A DNA stretch of 64,000 nucleotides from a bacterium M00.F.Ca.ET.205.01.1.1 (GTDB lineage Bacteria; Pseudomonadota; Alphaproteobacteria; Rhizobiales; Rhizobiaceae), in the NCBI GenBank assembly GCA_004791255.1, contig SRUQ01000001.1, forward strand, positions 186,001-250,000. Reading direction: 5' to 3'. Of this stretch, positions 9,896 to 18,381 are shown piece after piece. The notes beneath the pieces are model-generated. The model did not search any database. It was given only the letters and a program-made list of their open reading frames with translations, and had not been told where the DNA came from. Numbering within the stretch: position 1 is the stretch's first letter; the number at the start of each line of letters is the position of its first letter. The position numbers and the translations under genes were made by a program.

Positions 9896-10300
9896 CTACT
9901 GCTCCTCTACCGTCGCCATGCCTTCGAATTCCGGCAACCAGTGCAGCGCCGAGCGGTGCCATTTCTGTTGTGTCGGGACCAGATCCTCGCGTTGCCGCGC
10001 GGTCCCCGCCCGGATTCCGTAAATCTTCGGGCCGTCGCCGACCGATGTCGCGTAGAGATGCGAACCGCAATCGGCGCAAAAGGCCTGCGCGCGCTTGGCG
10101 CCGCTCGATCCGGTCTTAAGGTAGATTTTCGGCGCGCCTTTGGTGATCCGGTAGTGATCCTCGGGCGCCGGAACGGTGACGCGAAAGGCTGTGCCGGTCA
10201 GCTGCTGGCAGTCGACACAGTGGCAGATCGAGGTTTTTTCGGGATCGACCTCCGCTTCGTAGGTGATGGCGCCGCAATGGCATCCGCCGTCGATTTTCAT
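9896..10300 (-). CDS. GFA family zinc protein
   Basis: A 134-residue protein of the glutathione-dependent formaldehyde-activating (GFA/CENP-V) fold. The zinc cysteines are visible as CHCGAITY near the start, CHCVDCQ near residue 30 and CADCGSHL near residue 75. Despite the family name, few members are proven to act on S-hydroxymethylglutathione, so the role is left open. The gene is convergent with rmuC, with a 4-bp gap between the two stops. Confidence 0.88.
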   Translation of the reverse strand: MKIDGGCHCGAITYEAEVDPEKTSICHCVDCQQLTGTAFRVTVPAPEDHYRITKGAPKIYLKTGSSGAKRAQAFCADCGSHLYATSVGDGPKIYGIRAGTARQREDLVPTQQKWHRSALHWLPEFEGMATVEEQ

Positions 10301-10384
10301 CGTTAGTTCCTCCAGAATTCTTCCGATCTTAGTTTAGCGGGACAAAGCCGCGAGGCAACGCCGCAGCGCTGGTCCAGGGCTGGC

Positions 10385-10425
10385 ATGATGCCGAAAAGCG
10401 TGAAGCGGTTTTCGGGCGACATCAT
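10385..10425. repeat. 41-nt palindromic intergenic repeat (GATGCCGAAAA type)
   Basis: ATGATGCCGAAAA and the complementary TTTTCGG…CATCAT arm form a hairpin of two stacked stems: ATGATG/CATCAT outside and CCGAAAA/TTTTCGG inside. It sits 4 bp past the end of the cation-efflux gene. The pattern matches a small palindrome I know to be common between genes in rhizobia. It is related in design, but not in sequence, to the copies near 17.4 and 33.3 kb. Confidence 0.65.
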
Positions 10426-10428
10426 CCT

Positions 10429-11388
10429 CTATTTAGAGTCAGATGCCGCCTCGACCACTTTGCGCCGCTGTTCCCAGGTGCCTGACGTCTGCGGCTTGAC
10501 GAACAGCCGCGCTATCTCCGGCATTTCCGTCTTTAGCCGCGCCTCCAGGCGCTCGACACAGGCTTCGATCTCCGGCGCAGTCAGATGGTCCTCGAACTCG
10601 ATGCTGAGGCCGGCGACGATCTCGGTCGGCCCCATATGGACGGTAAGCACGCCATTCGCCCGCTGCACCGCCGGGTCCTGCTGGACGATCGCCAGCATTT
10701 TCTTCTCCACGTCCGGCGACGCTGGCTCGCCGATCAGCAGGCCCTTGCTTTCGCGGGCCAGGAAAATCGCGGTCGCGCCCAGGATAAGCCCGATGCCGAT
10801 CGAGGCGACGCCGTCGAGTTCGGGCATTTGCATGAGCTCCGCCGCCAGGATGCCGGCAAAGGCGACGATCAGGCCGAGAAGCGCCGCGCTGTCCTCGAAC
10901 AGCACGGTGTAGACACTTGGATCCTTGCTCGACTGCACGGCCTGCAGCCAGCCCTCCTCGCCCTTCTGCCGGCGAAACGCCTTCAGCGCCACCAGCCAGG
11001 AGGAACCTTCGAAAAGGAAGGAGAGACCGAGAACGACGTAGTTGATTTTGGCGTTGGCGACCGGCTCGGGCGCCATGATGTGGATCACGCCTTCATAGAA
11101 CGACACACCGGCGCCGAGCGCGAAGACGAGCAGGGCGACGATGAAGCTCCAGAAATAGAGCTCCCGGCCATGGCCGAGCGGATGGGTGCGGTCGGCCGGC
11201 CGCGCGGCGCGGTGCATGCCGTAGAGCAGCAGGCCGCCATTTCCCGTATCGACCAGCGAATGGACGCCTTCCGACAGCATCGCCGAACTGCCGGTGAAGA
11301 AGGCTGCGGCGAACTTGGTCAGCGCGATGGCTAGATTGCCGGCGAGCGCCGCATAGATGACCGTCCTGGAGCCGCTGTGCCCGGCCAT
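10429..11388 (-). CDS. Cation diffusion facilitator family transporter
   Basis: A 319-residue inner-membrane cation efflux protein. Transmembrane segments begin near residues 10, 40, 80 and 115, and again near 155 and 175. The motifs SEGVHSLVDTGN (helix 2) and EDSAALLGLIVAF (helix 5) provide the metal-binding acidic and polar residues, and HPLGHGRELYFW is the usual loop. A soluble C-terminal domain follows from about residue 205. The exported metal (zinc, cobalt, iron or manganese) cannot be assigned. The ATG at 11388 matches the usual family start, though the frame is open a further 96 codons upstream. Confidence 0.9.
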   Translation of the reverse strand: MAGHSGSRTVIYAALAGNLAIALTKFAAAFFTGSSAMLSEGVHSLVDTGNGGLLLYGMHRAARPADRTHPLGHGRELYFWSFIVALLVFALGAGVSFYEGVIHIMAPEPVANAKINYVVLGLSFLFEGSSWLVALKAFRRQKGEEGWLQAVQSSKDPSVYTVLFEDSAALLGLIVAFAGILAAELMQMPELDGVASIGIGLILGATAIFLARESKGLLIGEPASPDVEKKMLAIVQQDPAVQRANGVLTVHMGPTEIVAGLSIEFEDHLTAPEIEACVERLEARLKTEMPEIARLFVKPQTSGTWEQRRKVVEAASDSK

Positions 11389-11560
11389 TGCTTGTCCTCT
11401 CGCCCCGCCTGGTATTGTGAAGTCTAGTCGTCCGCCTGCCGAAGCTCCACAGTCATCGACAACGCATGAACCCTGCATCCGTTCAAGCCCGCGCAAACAG
11501 CCCTTGCCTAGCGGCGTTTCTCTTGGTTCACTTCGTGTCCCGCAATTGGAGGAACGAATC

Positions 11561-11686
11561 ATGGCTAAAGGTGCGATGAAGGCAGGCAAGGAAGCCCGCA
11601 AGCCGAAGAAGGATGCCAAGAAGCCGGCCGCTGCTCCCGTTCTTAAGGCGCCGGCGGTCCAGGCTATGCGGCTCAAGGAAAAGTAG
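11561..11686 (+). CDS. 41-residue lysine/alanine-rich basic mini-protein
   Basis: A short gene with a strong TTGGAGGAACG ribosome site seven bases before its ATG. The product begins MAKGAMKAGKEARKPKK and ends VQAMRLKEK: eleven lysines, many alanines and prolines, no hydrophobic segment. It resembles small nucleic-acid-associated or ribosome-associated basic peptides, but I know no function. The strong ribosome site and the two hairpins after its stop argue that it is real. It diverges from the cation-efflux gene on its left. Confidence 0.7.
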   Translation: MAKGAMKAGKEARKPKKDAKKPAAAPVLKAPAVQAMRLKEK

Positions 11687-11695
11687 GCTTCGACA

Positions 11696-11742
11696 ATCCC
11701 GCGCGGCGGGATTTCACCGGCGGCATTCCACGATGCCGCCGG
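11696..11742 (+). terminator. Double hairpin downstream of the basic mini-protein gene
   Basis: Two consecutive perfect hairpins follow the stop: ATCCCGC/GCGGGAT (11696-11712) and the stronger CCGGCGGCAT-TCCACG-ATGCCGCCGG (11717-11742, ten base pairs). No long T run follows, so a Rho-independent role is probable but not certain. Confidence 0.55.
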
Positions 11743-11782
11743 CTGGTATTGATCGGGCGTTCAGGCAGCCTATATCCGTAGC

Positions 11783-11829
11783 GTGGGGACGGCCCCACAT
11801 TTCCCCGAAAATTCGGTCGGGACGACCCG
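11783..11829 (+). promoter_or_regulatory. Guanidine-II (mini-ykkC) riboswitch
   Basis: Two small hairpins with the diagnostic ACGR loops lie in tandem: GTGGGG-ACGG-CCCCAC at 11783-11798 and CGGG-ACGA-CCCG at 11818-11829, separated by 19 bases. This is the entire consensus of the guanidine-II class, in which each loop binds one guanidinium ion and the two loops dock. The gene that follows is the matching target, a SugE/Gdx guanidinium exporter, starting 61 bases downstream. Expected effect: guanidinium frees the ribosome site and raises expression. Confidence 0.9.
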
Positions 11830-11842
11830 CCCATTGTTTGTT

Positions 11843-11873
11843 GAGCATCCGGACCGGAATCGGCCGGATGCTC
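11843..11873 (+). promoter_or_regulatory. Ten-base-pair hairpin before the sugE ribosome site
   Basis: GAGCATCCGG (11843-11852) pairs perfectly with CCGGATGCTC (11864-11873) around an 11-base loop. It stands between the guanidine-II aptamer and the ATGGAGCG ribosome site, so it is a candidate part of the expression platform or an attenuator. No U tract follows it. Confidence 0.5.
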
Positions 11874-11890
11874 CTGATGGAGCGTTCCCG

Positions 11891-12205
11891 ATGTCATGGA
11901 TTTTTCTGTTTTTCGCCGGCTTGTTTGAGATCGGCTGGGCCATCGGCCTCAAATACACCGCAGGATTCACCCGGCTTGTCCCGACCGTGCTGACCGTCGC
12001 CTCGATGATTGTCAGCCTCACTCTGCTCGGCCTGGCGCTGAAGGCGCTGCCGGTCGGCACCGCCTATGCGGTGTGGACCGGTATCGGCACCGTCGGCACG
12101 GCGCTGCTCGGCATCTGGCTGCTCGGTGAGCCCGCCACGGCGATCAGGCTTGCCTGTATCGCGCTGATCGTCTGCGGCATTATGGGGTTGAAATTCGCGG
12201 CCTGA
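11891..12205 (+). CDS. sugE: SMR-family guanidinium exporter (SugE/Gdx)
   Basis: A 104-residue four-helix small multidrug resistance protein. The essential glutamate is in the first helix ([17 protein letters not shown], about residue 13), and the SugE-type signature [15 protein letters not shown] marks helix 3. Family members paired with mini-ykkC elements export guanidinium in exchange for protons as antiparallel dimers. The upstream guanidine-II riboswitch strongly supports that substrate over general quaternary ammonium compounds. The ATG at 11891 starts the first helix at once, which is typical. Confidence 0.92.
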   Translation: MSWIFLFFAGLFEIGWAIGLKYTAGFTRLVPTVLTVASMIVSLTLLGLALKALPVGTAYAVWTGIGTVGTALLGIWLLGEPATAIRLACIALIVCGIMGLKFAA

Positions 12206-12295
12206 TCATCCACGCGGACCAAGCTCATCAACGGACAAACGCCAACAGGGCCGCTGCAAGGCGACCCTGTCCCATATCGACGCTGGGCCGAAGCC

Positions 12296-12730
12296 TTAGC
12301 GGCCGGTGAAGCCCGGAGGCGTCCTGCCGGTGCGGGCCTTGCGCGCGGCATAGCGCGCGTCGCGCTTGGCCTTGCGTTCGGCCTCGTCGGACAACAGGCG
12401 CGCAATGCGCTCGGTCTCTTCGGCTTCCCGAATTTTGGCTTCCGCCTGCGCTGCCTCTTCGGCGGCGATGCGTGCCGCTTCGGCCGCTGCCTCGCGCTCG
12501 GCCTTCTCGACCGCTTCGCGTGCCAGCTTTTCCTGCTTCAGCCGAGCCTTCTCGGCCTCGCGGATTTCGCGGGCCGCAAGGATCGCCTTGCGTTCAGCCT
12601 GCCGTGCCAGCACCGCGGGATCATCCGCCGCCGGCTTTGCGTTGAAGCGCGCCAGAAGCGCCTTCTTAGCCTCGTTCGCGGCGTTGCGCCGCTCGAAAAC
12701 GTCTTTTTCCCTGTAAATAGCCAAGTCCAC
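12296..12730 (-). CDS. DUF6481-like charged coiled-coil protein
   Basis: A 144-residue protein that is almost wholly one charged helix rich in Ala, Glu, Lys and Arg (about residues 35-125), ending in an Arg/Lys-rich tail and GRTPPGFTGR. The N-terminal block FERRNAANEAKKALLARF followed by PAADDPAVLARQAER resembles the DUF6481 family of alphaproteobacteria. There is no signal peptide and no enzyme motif. The function is unknown. The low-complexity composition makes homology calls weak. Confidence 0.7.
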   Translation of the reverse strand: MDLAIYREKDVFERRNAANEAKKALLARFNAKPAADDPAVLARQAERKAILAAREIREAEKARLKQEKLAREAVEKAEREAAAEAARIAAEEAAQAEAKIREAEETERIARLLSDEAERKAKRDARYAARKARTGRTPPGFTGR

Positions 12731-12942
12731 TTCCCTGAAGTCAGTTAGCGACGCTTACATACGCGCGAAACCCGGGAGTTCAAGCGCCAAAACGGTATGC
12801 CAGCCATGAAATTCCGGCATGTTGCAGTCGGGAGACGCCTTTTCGACCGAAATCGACATGCACTGTTCACTCACCGCCCTCTGGCGGCGTGACAGCTGCG
12901 TCGCTACCTCTAGCGCAACAATCAACACACCAGGATGACATC

Positions 12943-14004
12943 ATGGAACTCGGTCTCTATACCTTCGCCGATGTGAGCCCGGAGCCGGGCCCCGGCGCCA
13001 TTAGGCCGCATCAGCGGCTGCGCAATCTGATCGAGGAGGTCGAACTGGCCGACCAGGTCGGCCTCGATGTCTTTGGCCTCGGCGAGCATCACCGCCCCGA
13101 CTATGCCGCTTCCGCCCCGGTCGTGGCGCTGGCCGCGGCGGCGGAGCGCTCGAAGCGCATCAAGCTGACCAGTGCGGTCACCGTGCTCTCTTCCGACGAT
13201 CCGGTTCGCGTCTTCCAGCAGTTCTCCACGCTTGACCTGTTGTCGGGCGGCCGCGCCGAGATCATGGCCGGGCGCGGCTCGTTCATCGAATCCTTCCCGC
13301 TGTTCGGTTACAACCTCGAGGACTACGACGAACTCTTCGCCGAAAAGCTCGACCTGCTGCTCGCCATCCGCGATAGCGTGAAGGTGACCTGGGCCGGCAA
13401 TCTGCGTGCGCCGATCAACGATCGCGGCGTCTATCCCCGGCCCTTCCAGCAAAAACTGCCGGTCTGGATCGCCATCGGCGGCACGCCGCAATCCGCCGCC
13501 CGCGCTGGCGCGCTCGGCCTGCCGCTGGCGCTCGCTATCATCGGCGGCGAACCGGCGCGGTTCGCGCCGCTGTTCGACCTCTACCGCGAGGCGGCCAAAC
13601 GCGCCGGCAGCGACCCGGCCGGGCTTGCCACCAGCATCAATGTCCACGGCTTCATCGCCGACACGACCGACAAGGCGGCTGACGATTTTTATGGGCCGCA
13701 GGCCGAGGTGATGAACCGCATCGGCCGCGAGCGGGGCTGGGGGCCGACATCGCGGGCGCATTTCGACCAGTCGCGCGGCCCCAACGGCGCATTGTTCGTC
13801 GGCAATCCGGAACAGGTCGCCGAAAAGATCGTCGCCCAGCACAGGATCTTCAAAAACGACCGCTTCCTGCTGCAGATGGCGATCGGTACCATGCCGCACG
13901 CCAAGATCATGAAGGCGATCGAGCTTTACGGCACCAAGGTGGCGCCGATGGTGCGCAAGGAAACGGCGAGCTCCACGCCGGCGGTGGCAGCGCCCGTCGC
14001 GTGA
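12943..14004 (+). CDS. LLM class (luciferase-like) flavin-dependent oxidoreductase
   Basis: A 353-residue TIM-barrel member of the bacterial luciferase-like group, which uses reduced FMN or F420-like flavin. Typical features are [15 protein letters not shown] near residue 45, [18 protein letters not shown] near 80 and the phosphate-binding [20 protein letters not shown]. The ATG at 12943 is chosen as it begins with MELGLYTF, the usual first barrel strand. The substrate is unknown. A second LLM enzyme of a different subgroup lies 2.3 kb downstream. Confidence 0.85.
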   Translation: MELGLYTFADVSPEPGPGAIRPHQRLRNLIEEVELADQVGLDVFGLGEHHRPDYAASAPVVALAAAAERSKRIKLTSAVTVLSSDDPVRVFQQFSTLDLLSGGRAEIMAGRGSFIESFPLFGYNLEDYDELFAEKLDLLLAIRDSVKVTWAGNLRAPINDRGVYPRPFQQKLPVWIAIGGTPQSAARAGALGLPLALAIIGGEPARFAPLFDLYREAAKRAGSDPAGLATSINVHGFIADTTDKAADDFYGPQAEVMNRIGRERGWGPTSRAHFDQSRGPNGALFVGNPEQVAEKIVAQHRIFKNDRFLLQMAIGTMPHAKIMKAIELYGTKVAPMVRKETASSTPAVAAPVA

Positions 14005-14266
14005 GCTCCGGCCGGGCTCGTCCCGGCCGCCGCACGCTTGAGCTCCAAGGCTTATCGGCCGCCTTCATCATCCAGGCATGATGCTTCTCGGTCGCTTCGT
14101 CCGCCGGGAACGTGCATTCGATGCGCAATCGACGCACCGCGCAGTTCTCCCGCCGGATTCATGCAGGTGCGATCCAATTCACAGCCGGCTCATGGAACCT
14201 CCGCCAGCGAATCGGCGTTTTATGCAGGCAATTGCCGCACTGAGGCGCCGGCATGAAGGGGTGACC

Positions 14267-15436
14267 ATGAAAAGCGAACCCGCCGCCTTGGGCGTAGAGA
14301 TTGCCGATGGCGCGGATGCGCGCGTCGCGGCGCGTGCGGACATGCGTTTGATGCGCTCGCTGCTCATCGGCATCTTCATTTTCATGGCCATCTATGCGCT
14401 CTATTTCGCCCGCGCCTTCTTCATGCCGGTCATCCTGGCCTTCCTGCTGGCCTTGACGCTGACGCCGATCGTGCGGCTGCTGCGCAAACGCGGCATTCCC
14501 GAACTGGTTTCGGCGACGCTGCTGGTGCTGCTGTCGATCTGCATCTTCGCCAGCGCCGGCTACCTGCTCGGCGGCCCGGTCATCGACCTCATCAACAACA
14601 CCTCCTCGATCGGCCAGCAATTGACCGAAAGGTTGGCGCAGTTGCGCCGTCCGCTCGAAAAGATCATGCAGATATCGCATCAGATCGAAGGATTGACCGA
14701 AACGGCGCAGGAGCCGGGCATCCAGAAGGTCGCGGTGGCCCAGTCCGGCATTCTTTCGTCGGCGGCCAGCAACATCCTGGCGGCCGGCACCAGCCTCACC
14801 ATCATCTTCGTGCTGTCGCTGTTCCTGCTCGCCTCCGGCACCATGTTCTACGAGAAGATCATCCAGTCCTTCGCCAGCCTCAGCCAGAAGAAGCGGGCGC
14901 TGCGCGTCGTCTACGATATCGAGAGCGAAATCTCGCACTATCTGCTCACCGTCACCATCATCAATGCCGGCCTCGGCACGGTCATCGGCCTTGGCCTGTG
15001 GGCGCTCGGCATGCCCAATCCGCTGGTCTGGGGCGTGGCCGCAGCGCTGCTCAATTTCCTGCCCTATGTCGGGGCGCTGCTCACCATCGTGCTTGTCTCG
15101 ATCATGGCGTTGATCAGTTTCGACACCATCTCCTACGCGCTTCTGGCGCCGGCCTTCGTGCTCCTGTGCGATATCGTCGAGGGCCAGTTCGTAACGCCGA
15201 TGGTGGTCGGCCGGCGGCTCGAGATCAATGCCGTCGCGATCTTCATCGCCATCGCCTTCTGGTCATGGCTGTGGGGCTTCGTCGGCGCCCTGATGGCGGT
15301 GCCGCTGCTGGTCGTCATCAAGGTGTTCTGCGACCATTTCGAAGGCCTGGACCACGTCGGCAACTTCCTGGCGGCGCAACATACGGTGGTCGTCGAGGAG
15401 GAACAGGCCGAGCAGCAAGGCAAGGCCCCGGCATAG
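14267..15436 (+). CDS. AI-2E family transporter (permease)
   Basis: A 389-residue polytopic membrane protein of the TqsA/PerM (AI-2E) family. Hydrophobic segments begin near residues 30, 45, 75, 165, 220, 245, 270 and 320, with a long soluble helix between about 100 and 160. The sequence NPLVWGVAAALLNFLPYVGA is the most conserved family stretch. Proven substrates vary (AI-2 efflux, sodium-proton exchange), so transport of a signal is not assumed. The ATG at 14267 is picked because the upstream extension is arginine-rich and unlike the family. Confidence 0.88.
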   Translation: MKSEPAALGVEIADGADARVAARADMRLMRSLLIGIFIFMAIYALYFARAFFMPVILAFLLALTLTPIVRLLRKRGIPELVSATLLVLLSICIFASAGYLLGGPVIDLINNTSSIGQQLTERLAQLRRPLEKIMQISHQIEGLTETAQEPGIQKVAVAQSGILSSAASNILAAGTSLTIIFVLSLFLLASGTMFYEKIIQSFASLSQKKRALRVVYDIESEISHYLLTVTIINAGLGTVIGLGLWALGMPNPLVWGVAAALLNFLPYVGALLTIVLVSIMALISFDTISYALLAPAFVLLCDIVEGQFVTPMVVGRRLEINAVAIFIAIAFWSWLWGFVGALMAVPLLVVIKVFCDHFEGLDHVGNFLAAQHTVVVEEEQAEQQGKAPA

Positions 15437-15505
15437 CGGCAGCCATCATTTGCGGCTCCATGGTCGAATGCCTATATCCGGCCGATCAATGCCCGGTGCC
15501 CTTCC

Positions 15506-16333
15506 ATGAGCGATACCCCCTTCGATCTCGACGCCTATCTCGCGCGCGTTGGCCATGCCGGATCGCGCTATGCGTCGCTGGATACGCTGAAGGCGTTGCA
15601 CCTCGCCCATCCGCAGGCCATCCCCTTCGAAAACATCGATGCCTTTCTGGGCCGGCCCGTGCGGCTCGAGCGCGCAGCCCTGCATGACAAGATCATCGCC
15701 GGCGGCCGCGGCGGCTATTGCTTCGAGCACAATCTACTTTTCATGCACGCGCTGGAGGCGTTCGGCTTCGAGGTCAGCGGCCTTGCCGCCCGGGTTCTGC
15801 TGGGCCAGCCCGACGATGCGATTACGCCACGAAGCCACATGCTGCTGCGCGTCGTTGCCGATGGAAAGGTCTACATAGCCGATGTCGGCTTCGGCGGCCT
15901 GACGCTGACGGCACCGCTGCTTCTCGAGCCGGACCTGGAACAGCAGACCCCGCATGAGACGTTCCGCCTCGTCGAGGCGGATGGGTATTTCCGCCTCCAG
16001 GCCGGCATCGGCGCCGACTGGCGCAGCCTCTACCGCTTCGACCTGCAGCCGCAATACGAGGTCGACTACGCCATCGCCAATTACTACCTGTCGACCAATC
16101 CGGCATCGCATTTCCTGTCGACCATCGTGGCCGCGCGCGCCGCGCCGGACCGGCGCTACGCGCTGCGCAACAACCGGCTGTCGATCCATCATCGCGGCGG
16201 CCGCTCGGAGCAGCGGGAAATCGCCACGGCATCCGAACTCGCCGATACGCTGGAAGGTCAGCTCGGCATCATCATTCCCGACCGCGCCGCCTTCGAGGCG
16301 AGGGCGCGGGAGACAGAAATCGTGGAGACCTGA
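15506..16333 (+). CDS. nat: Arylamine N-acetyltransferase
   Basis: A 275-residue cytoplasmic enzyme that moves acetyl from acetyl-CoA to arylamines and hydrazines. The Cys-His-Asp triad is visible: C72 in [12 protein letters not shown]111 in RSHMLLRV and D126 in IADVGFGG. The region [13 protein letters not shown] near residue 40 is also diagnostic. A gene for a flavin oxidoreductase starts two bases after the stop, so the two are very likely co-transcribed. The physiological substrate in soil bacteria is usually unknown. Confidence 0.93.
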   Translation: MSDTPFDLDAYLARVGHAGSRYASLDTLKALHLAHPQAIPFENIDAFLGRPVRLERAALHDKIIAGGRGGYCFEHNLLFMHALEAFGFEVSGLAARVLLGQPDDAITPRSHMLLRVVADGKVYIADVGFGGLTLTAPLLLEPDLEQQTPHETFRLVEADGYFRLQAGIGADWRSLYRFDLQPQYEVDYAIANYYLSTNPASHFLSTIVAARAAPDRRYALRNNRLSIHHRGGRSEQREIATASELADTLEGQLGIIIPDRAAFEARARETEIVET

Positions 16334-16334
16334 C

Positions 16335-17336
16335 ATGACAGAACTTTCCGTCCTCGACCTGTCGCCGATCGTCGAAGGCAGCAACGCCTCGCAATCGCTG
16401 GCCAATTCGCTCGACCTTGCCCGCCACGCCGAGCGGCTGGGCTACAAGCGCTACTGGCTGGCCGAGCATCACAACATGCCGGGCATTGCCAGCGCCGCCA
16501 CATCCGTCGTCATCGCCCACGTTGCCGGCGGCACCAAAACCATCCGCGTTGGCGCCGGCGGCATCATGCTGCCCAACCATTCGCCGCTGGTCATTGCCGA
16601 GCAGTTCGGCACGCTGGCCGCCTTGTTCCCCGGCCGCATCGATCTCGGCCTCGGCCGGGCGCCCGGCACCGACATGAACACCGCCCGCGCGCTGCGCCGC
16701 AACCTCGAGGCCGGCGCCGACAATTTCCCGCAGGATGTCGTCGAGCTGATGGGCTATTTCGAGCCCGCCGAGGAAGGCCAGCGCCTGCGCGCCGTGCCCG
16801 GCGAGGGCCAAACCGTGCCGGTCTGGATCCTCGGCTCCAGCCTCTATGGCGCGCAACTCGCCGCCATGCTCGGCCTGCCCTATGCCTTCGCCTCGCATTT
16901 CGCCCCGGCCGAGCTCGACAATGCGCTCGATATCTACCGTTCGCGCTTCCAACCGTCGGAACAGCTCGACAAACCCTATGTCATGCTTGGCCTCAACGTC
17001 TTCGCGGCGCCGACCGACGCCGAGGCGCGGCTGCTGTTCACCTCGCTGCAGCAGGCCTTCGTCAATTTGCGCGCCGGCCGGCCGGGCCGCTTGCCGCCGC
17101 CAGTCGAGAACTATGAGCGCGAGCTCGACCCGATGGCGAAAACCATGCTTGGCCAGGCGCTGTCCTGCGCAGTCGTGGGTTCCCCGGAAACCGTCCGCCA
17201 AGGCATCGACGCCTTCGTGCGCCGCACCGGCGCCGACGAACTGATGGTCACGGCGCAGATATCTGATCATGCGGCACGCGTGCGCTCGTTCGAGATCCTG
17301 GCCGACGTCCACAAATCGCTGTCGCAAGCGGCCTGA
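16335..17336 (+). CDS. LLM class flavin-dependent oxidoreductase
   Basis: A 333-residue luciferase-like monooxygenase of the group that starts [12 protein letters not shown] and continues with [16 protein letters not shown], a pattern shared with the YhbW-type proteins. The phosphate-binding loop is [14 protein letters not shown] near residue 105. The ATG lies directly after the nat stop, implying coupling with the acetyltransferase. Substrate and electron donor are not deducible, although pairing with an arylamine acetylase hints at aromatic amine chemistry, which is only an inference. Confidence 0.86.
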   Translation: MTELSVLDLSPIVEGSNASQSLANSLDLARHAERLGYKRYWLAEHHNMPGIASAATSVVIAHVAGGTKTIRVGAGGIMLPNHSPLVIAEQFGTLAALFPGRIDLGLGRAPGTDMNTARALRRNLEAGADNFPQDVVELMGYFEPAEEGQRLRAVPGEGQTVPVWILGSSLYGAQLAAMLGLPYAFASHFAPAELDNALDIYRSRFQPSEQLDKPYVMLGLNVFAAPTDAEARLLFTSLQQAFVNLRAGRPGRLPPPVENYERELDPMAKTMLGQALSCAVVGSPETVRQGIDAFVRRTGADELMVTAQISDHAARVRSFEILADVHKSLSQAA

Positions 17337-17387
17337 ATTTCTCGCCTCCGCACTTTTGCCTGTCACGGTGCTCTGCTCTTTTTCACG

Positions 17388-17428
17388 CAACTCCGGACGG
17401 AAAACCGCTCACACTTTTTCGGGAATTG
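17388..17428. repeat. 41-nt palindromic intergenic repeat (GACGGAAAACCGCTCACAC type), copy 1
   Basis: CAACTCC…GGAATTG form the outer arms (one mismatch) and GGAAAA…TTTTTC the inner arms, around CCGCTCACAC. A second copy lies at 33271-33311 with perfect arms. This copy sits immediately before the inositol-phosphatase-like gene, close enough to influence its translation start. Confidence 0.7.
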
Positions 17429-17467
17429 CTCTAGATGCGGAGCACCCAAGCAAAAGCGAGCTTTCCC

Positions 17468-18262
17468 GTGGCCCATGATTTCGACAGACGCGAGCAGTTC
17501 GCCATCGACCTGGCGCGGCGCGCCGGCGCGCTGGGGTTGAAATACTTTCGCGACCTGGAAAACCTGACCATCGAGAGTAAGGGCCATCAGGACCTGGTCT
17601 CGGATGGCGACCGCGAGGTCGAACTGTTCATCCGCGCCGCCATCGCCGAAGCCTATCCCGAGGATGGCATCGTCGGCGAGGAACATGCTTCGGTTGCCGG
17701 TTCGACCGGCTATGTCTGGGTGATCGATCCCATCGACGGCACCGCCAATTTCGTGCGCGGCATACCGGCCTGGTGCGTGGTGATCGCTTGCGCCAGCGAC
17801 GGCGAAGCGGTGGTCGGCGTCATCCACGAAGCCTCGACCGGCGAGACATTCCACGGCCATCGTGGCGGTGGCGCCTTCCTCAATGGCAAGCCGATCAAGA
17901 CCAGCGGCGCCGCAAGCCTGGAGGAAGGCTCGGTCGGCACCGGGCTTTCGAACCGTGCCGACACCGCCAAGGTCGCCGAACTGGTCCGCCTGATCCTGGC
18001 CGAGGGCGGCGTGTTCTTCCGCAACGCCTCCGGTGCGCTGATGCTGGCCTATGTCGCCGCCGGCCGGCTGCTCGGCTATATCGAGGAGCACATGAACGCC
18101 TGGGATTGCCTGGCCGGCATGCTGTTGATCGAGGAAGCCGGCGGTGCCGTAATGAAGCCCGATTCGGAGACGGTGCTGAGCCACGGCACGCTGGTGATTA
18201 CGGGCGGCAAGGCCATCTTCCCTAAGCTCCAGCAGCTCTGTTCGACGGCATTCGCCCGTTAA
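17468..18262 (+). CDS. Inositol monophosphatase family protein
   Basis: A magnesium-dependent phosphatase of the IMPase/FBPase fold, about 264 residues. The metal-binding motifs are GEEHAS near residue 68, DPIDGTANF near 86-94 and WDCLAGMLLIEEAGG near 212-226. The start is uncertain. I chose GTG 17468, which begins VAHDFDRREQF; an ATG at 17435 would add 11 residues but lies only six bases beyond a palindromic repeat, leaving no proper ribosome site. The substrate may be inositol phosphate, PAP or histidinol phosphate; no pathway neighbours help decide. Confidence 0.85.
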   Translation: MAHDFDRREQFAIDLARRAGALGLKYFRDLENLTIESKGHQDLVSDGDREVELFIRAAIAEAYPEDGIVGEEHASVAGSTGYVWVIDPIDGTANFVRGIPAWCVVIACASDGEAVVGVIHEASTGETFHGHRGGGAFLNGKPIKTSGAASLEEGSVGTGLSNRADTAKVAELVRLILAEGGVFFRNASGALMLAYVAAGRLLGYIEEHMNAWDCLAGMLLIEEAGGAVMKPDSETVLSHGTLVITGGKAIFPKLQQLCSTAFAR

Positions 18263-18381
18263 TTCGCCGGCAAGTTTGCCGCCCGGCGATCAGAGCCGGT
18301 GTTTCACCTTAGCGTATTCGGTCCGACGGATAGTCAAGCGGGAGAGTGCGAGCTGGCTGGCGACCCAAGGGTCGGCATCCG

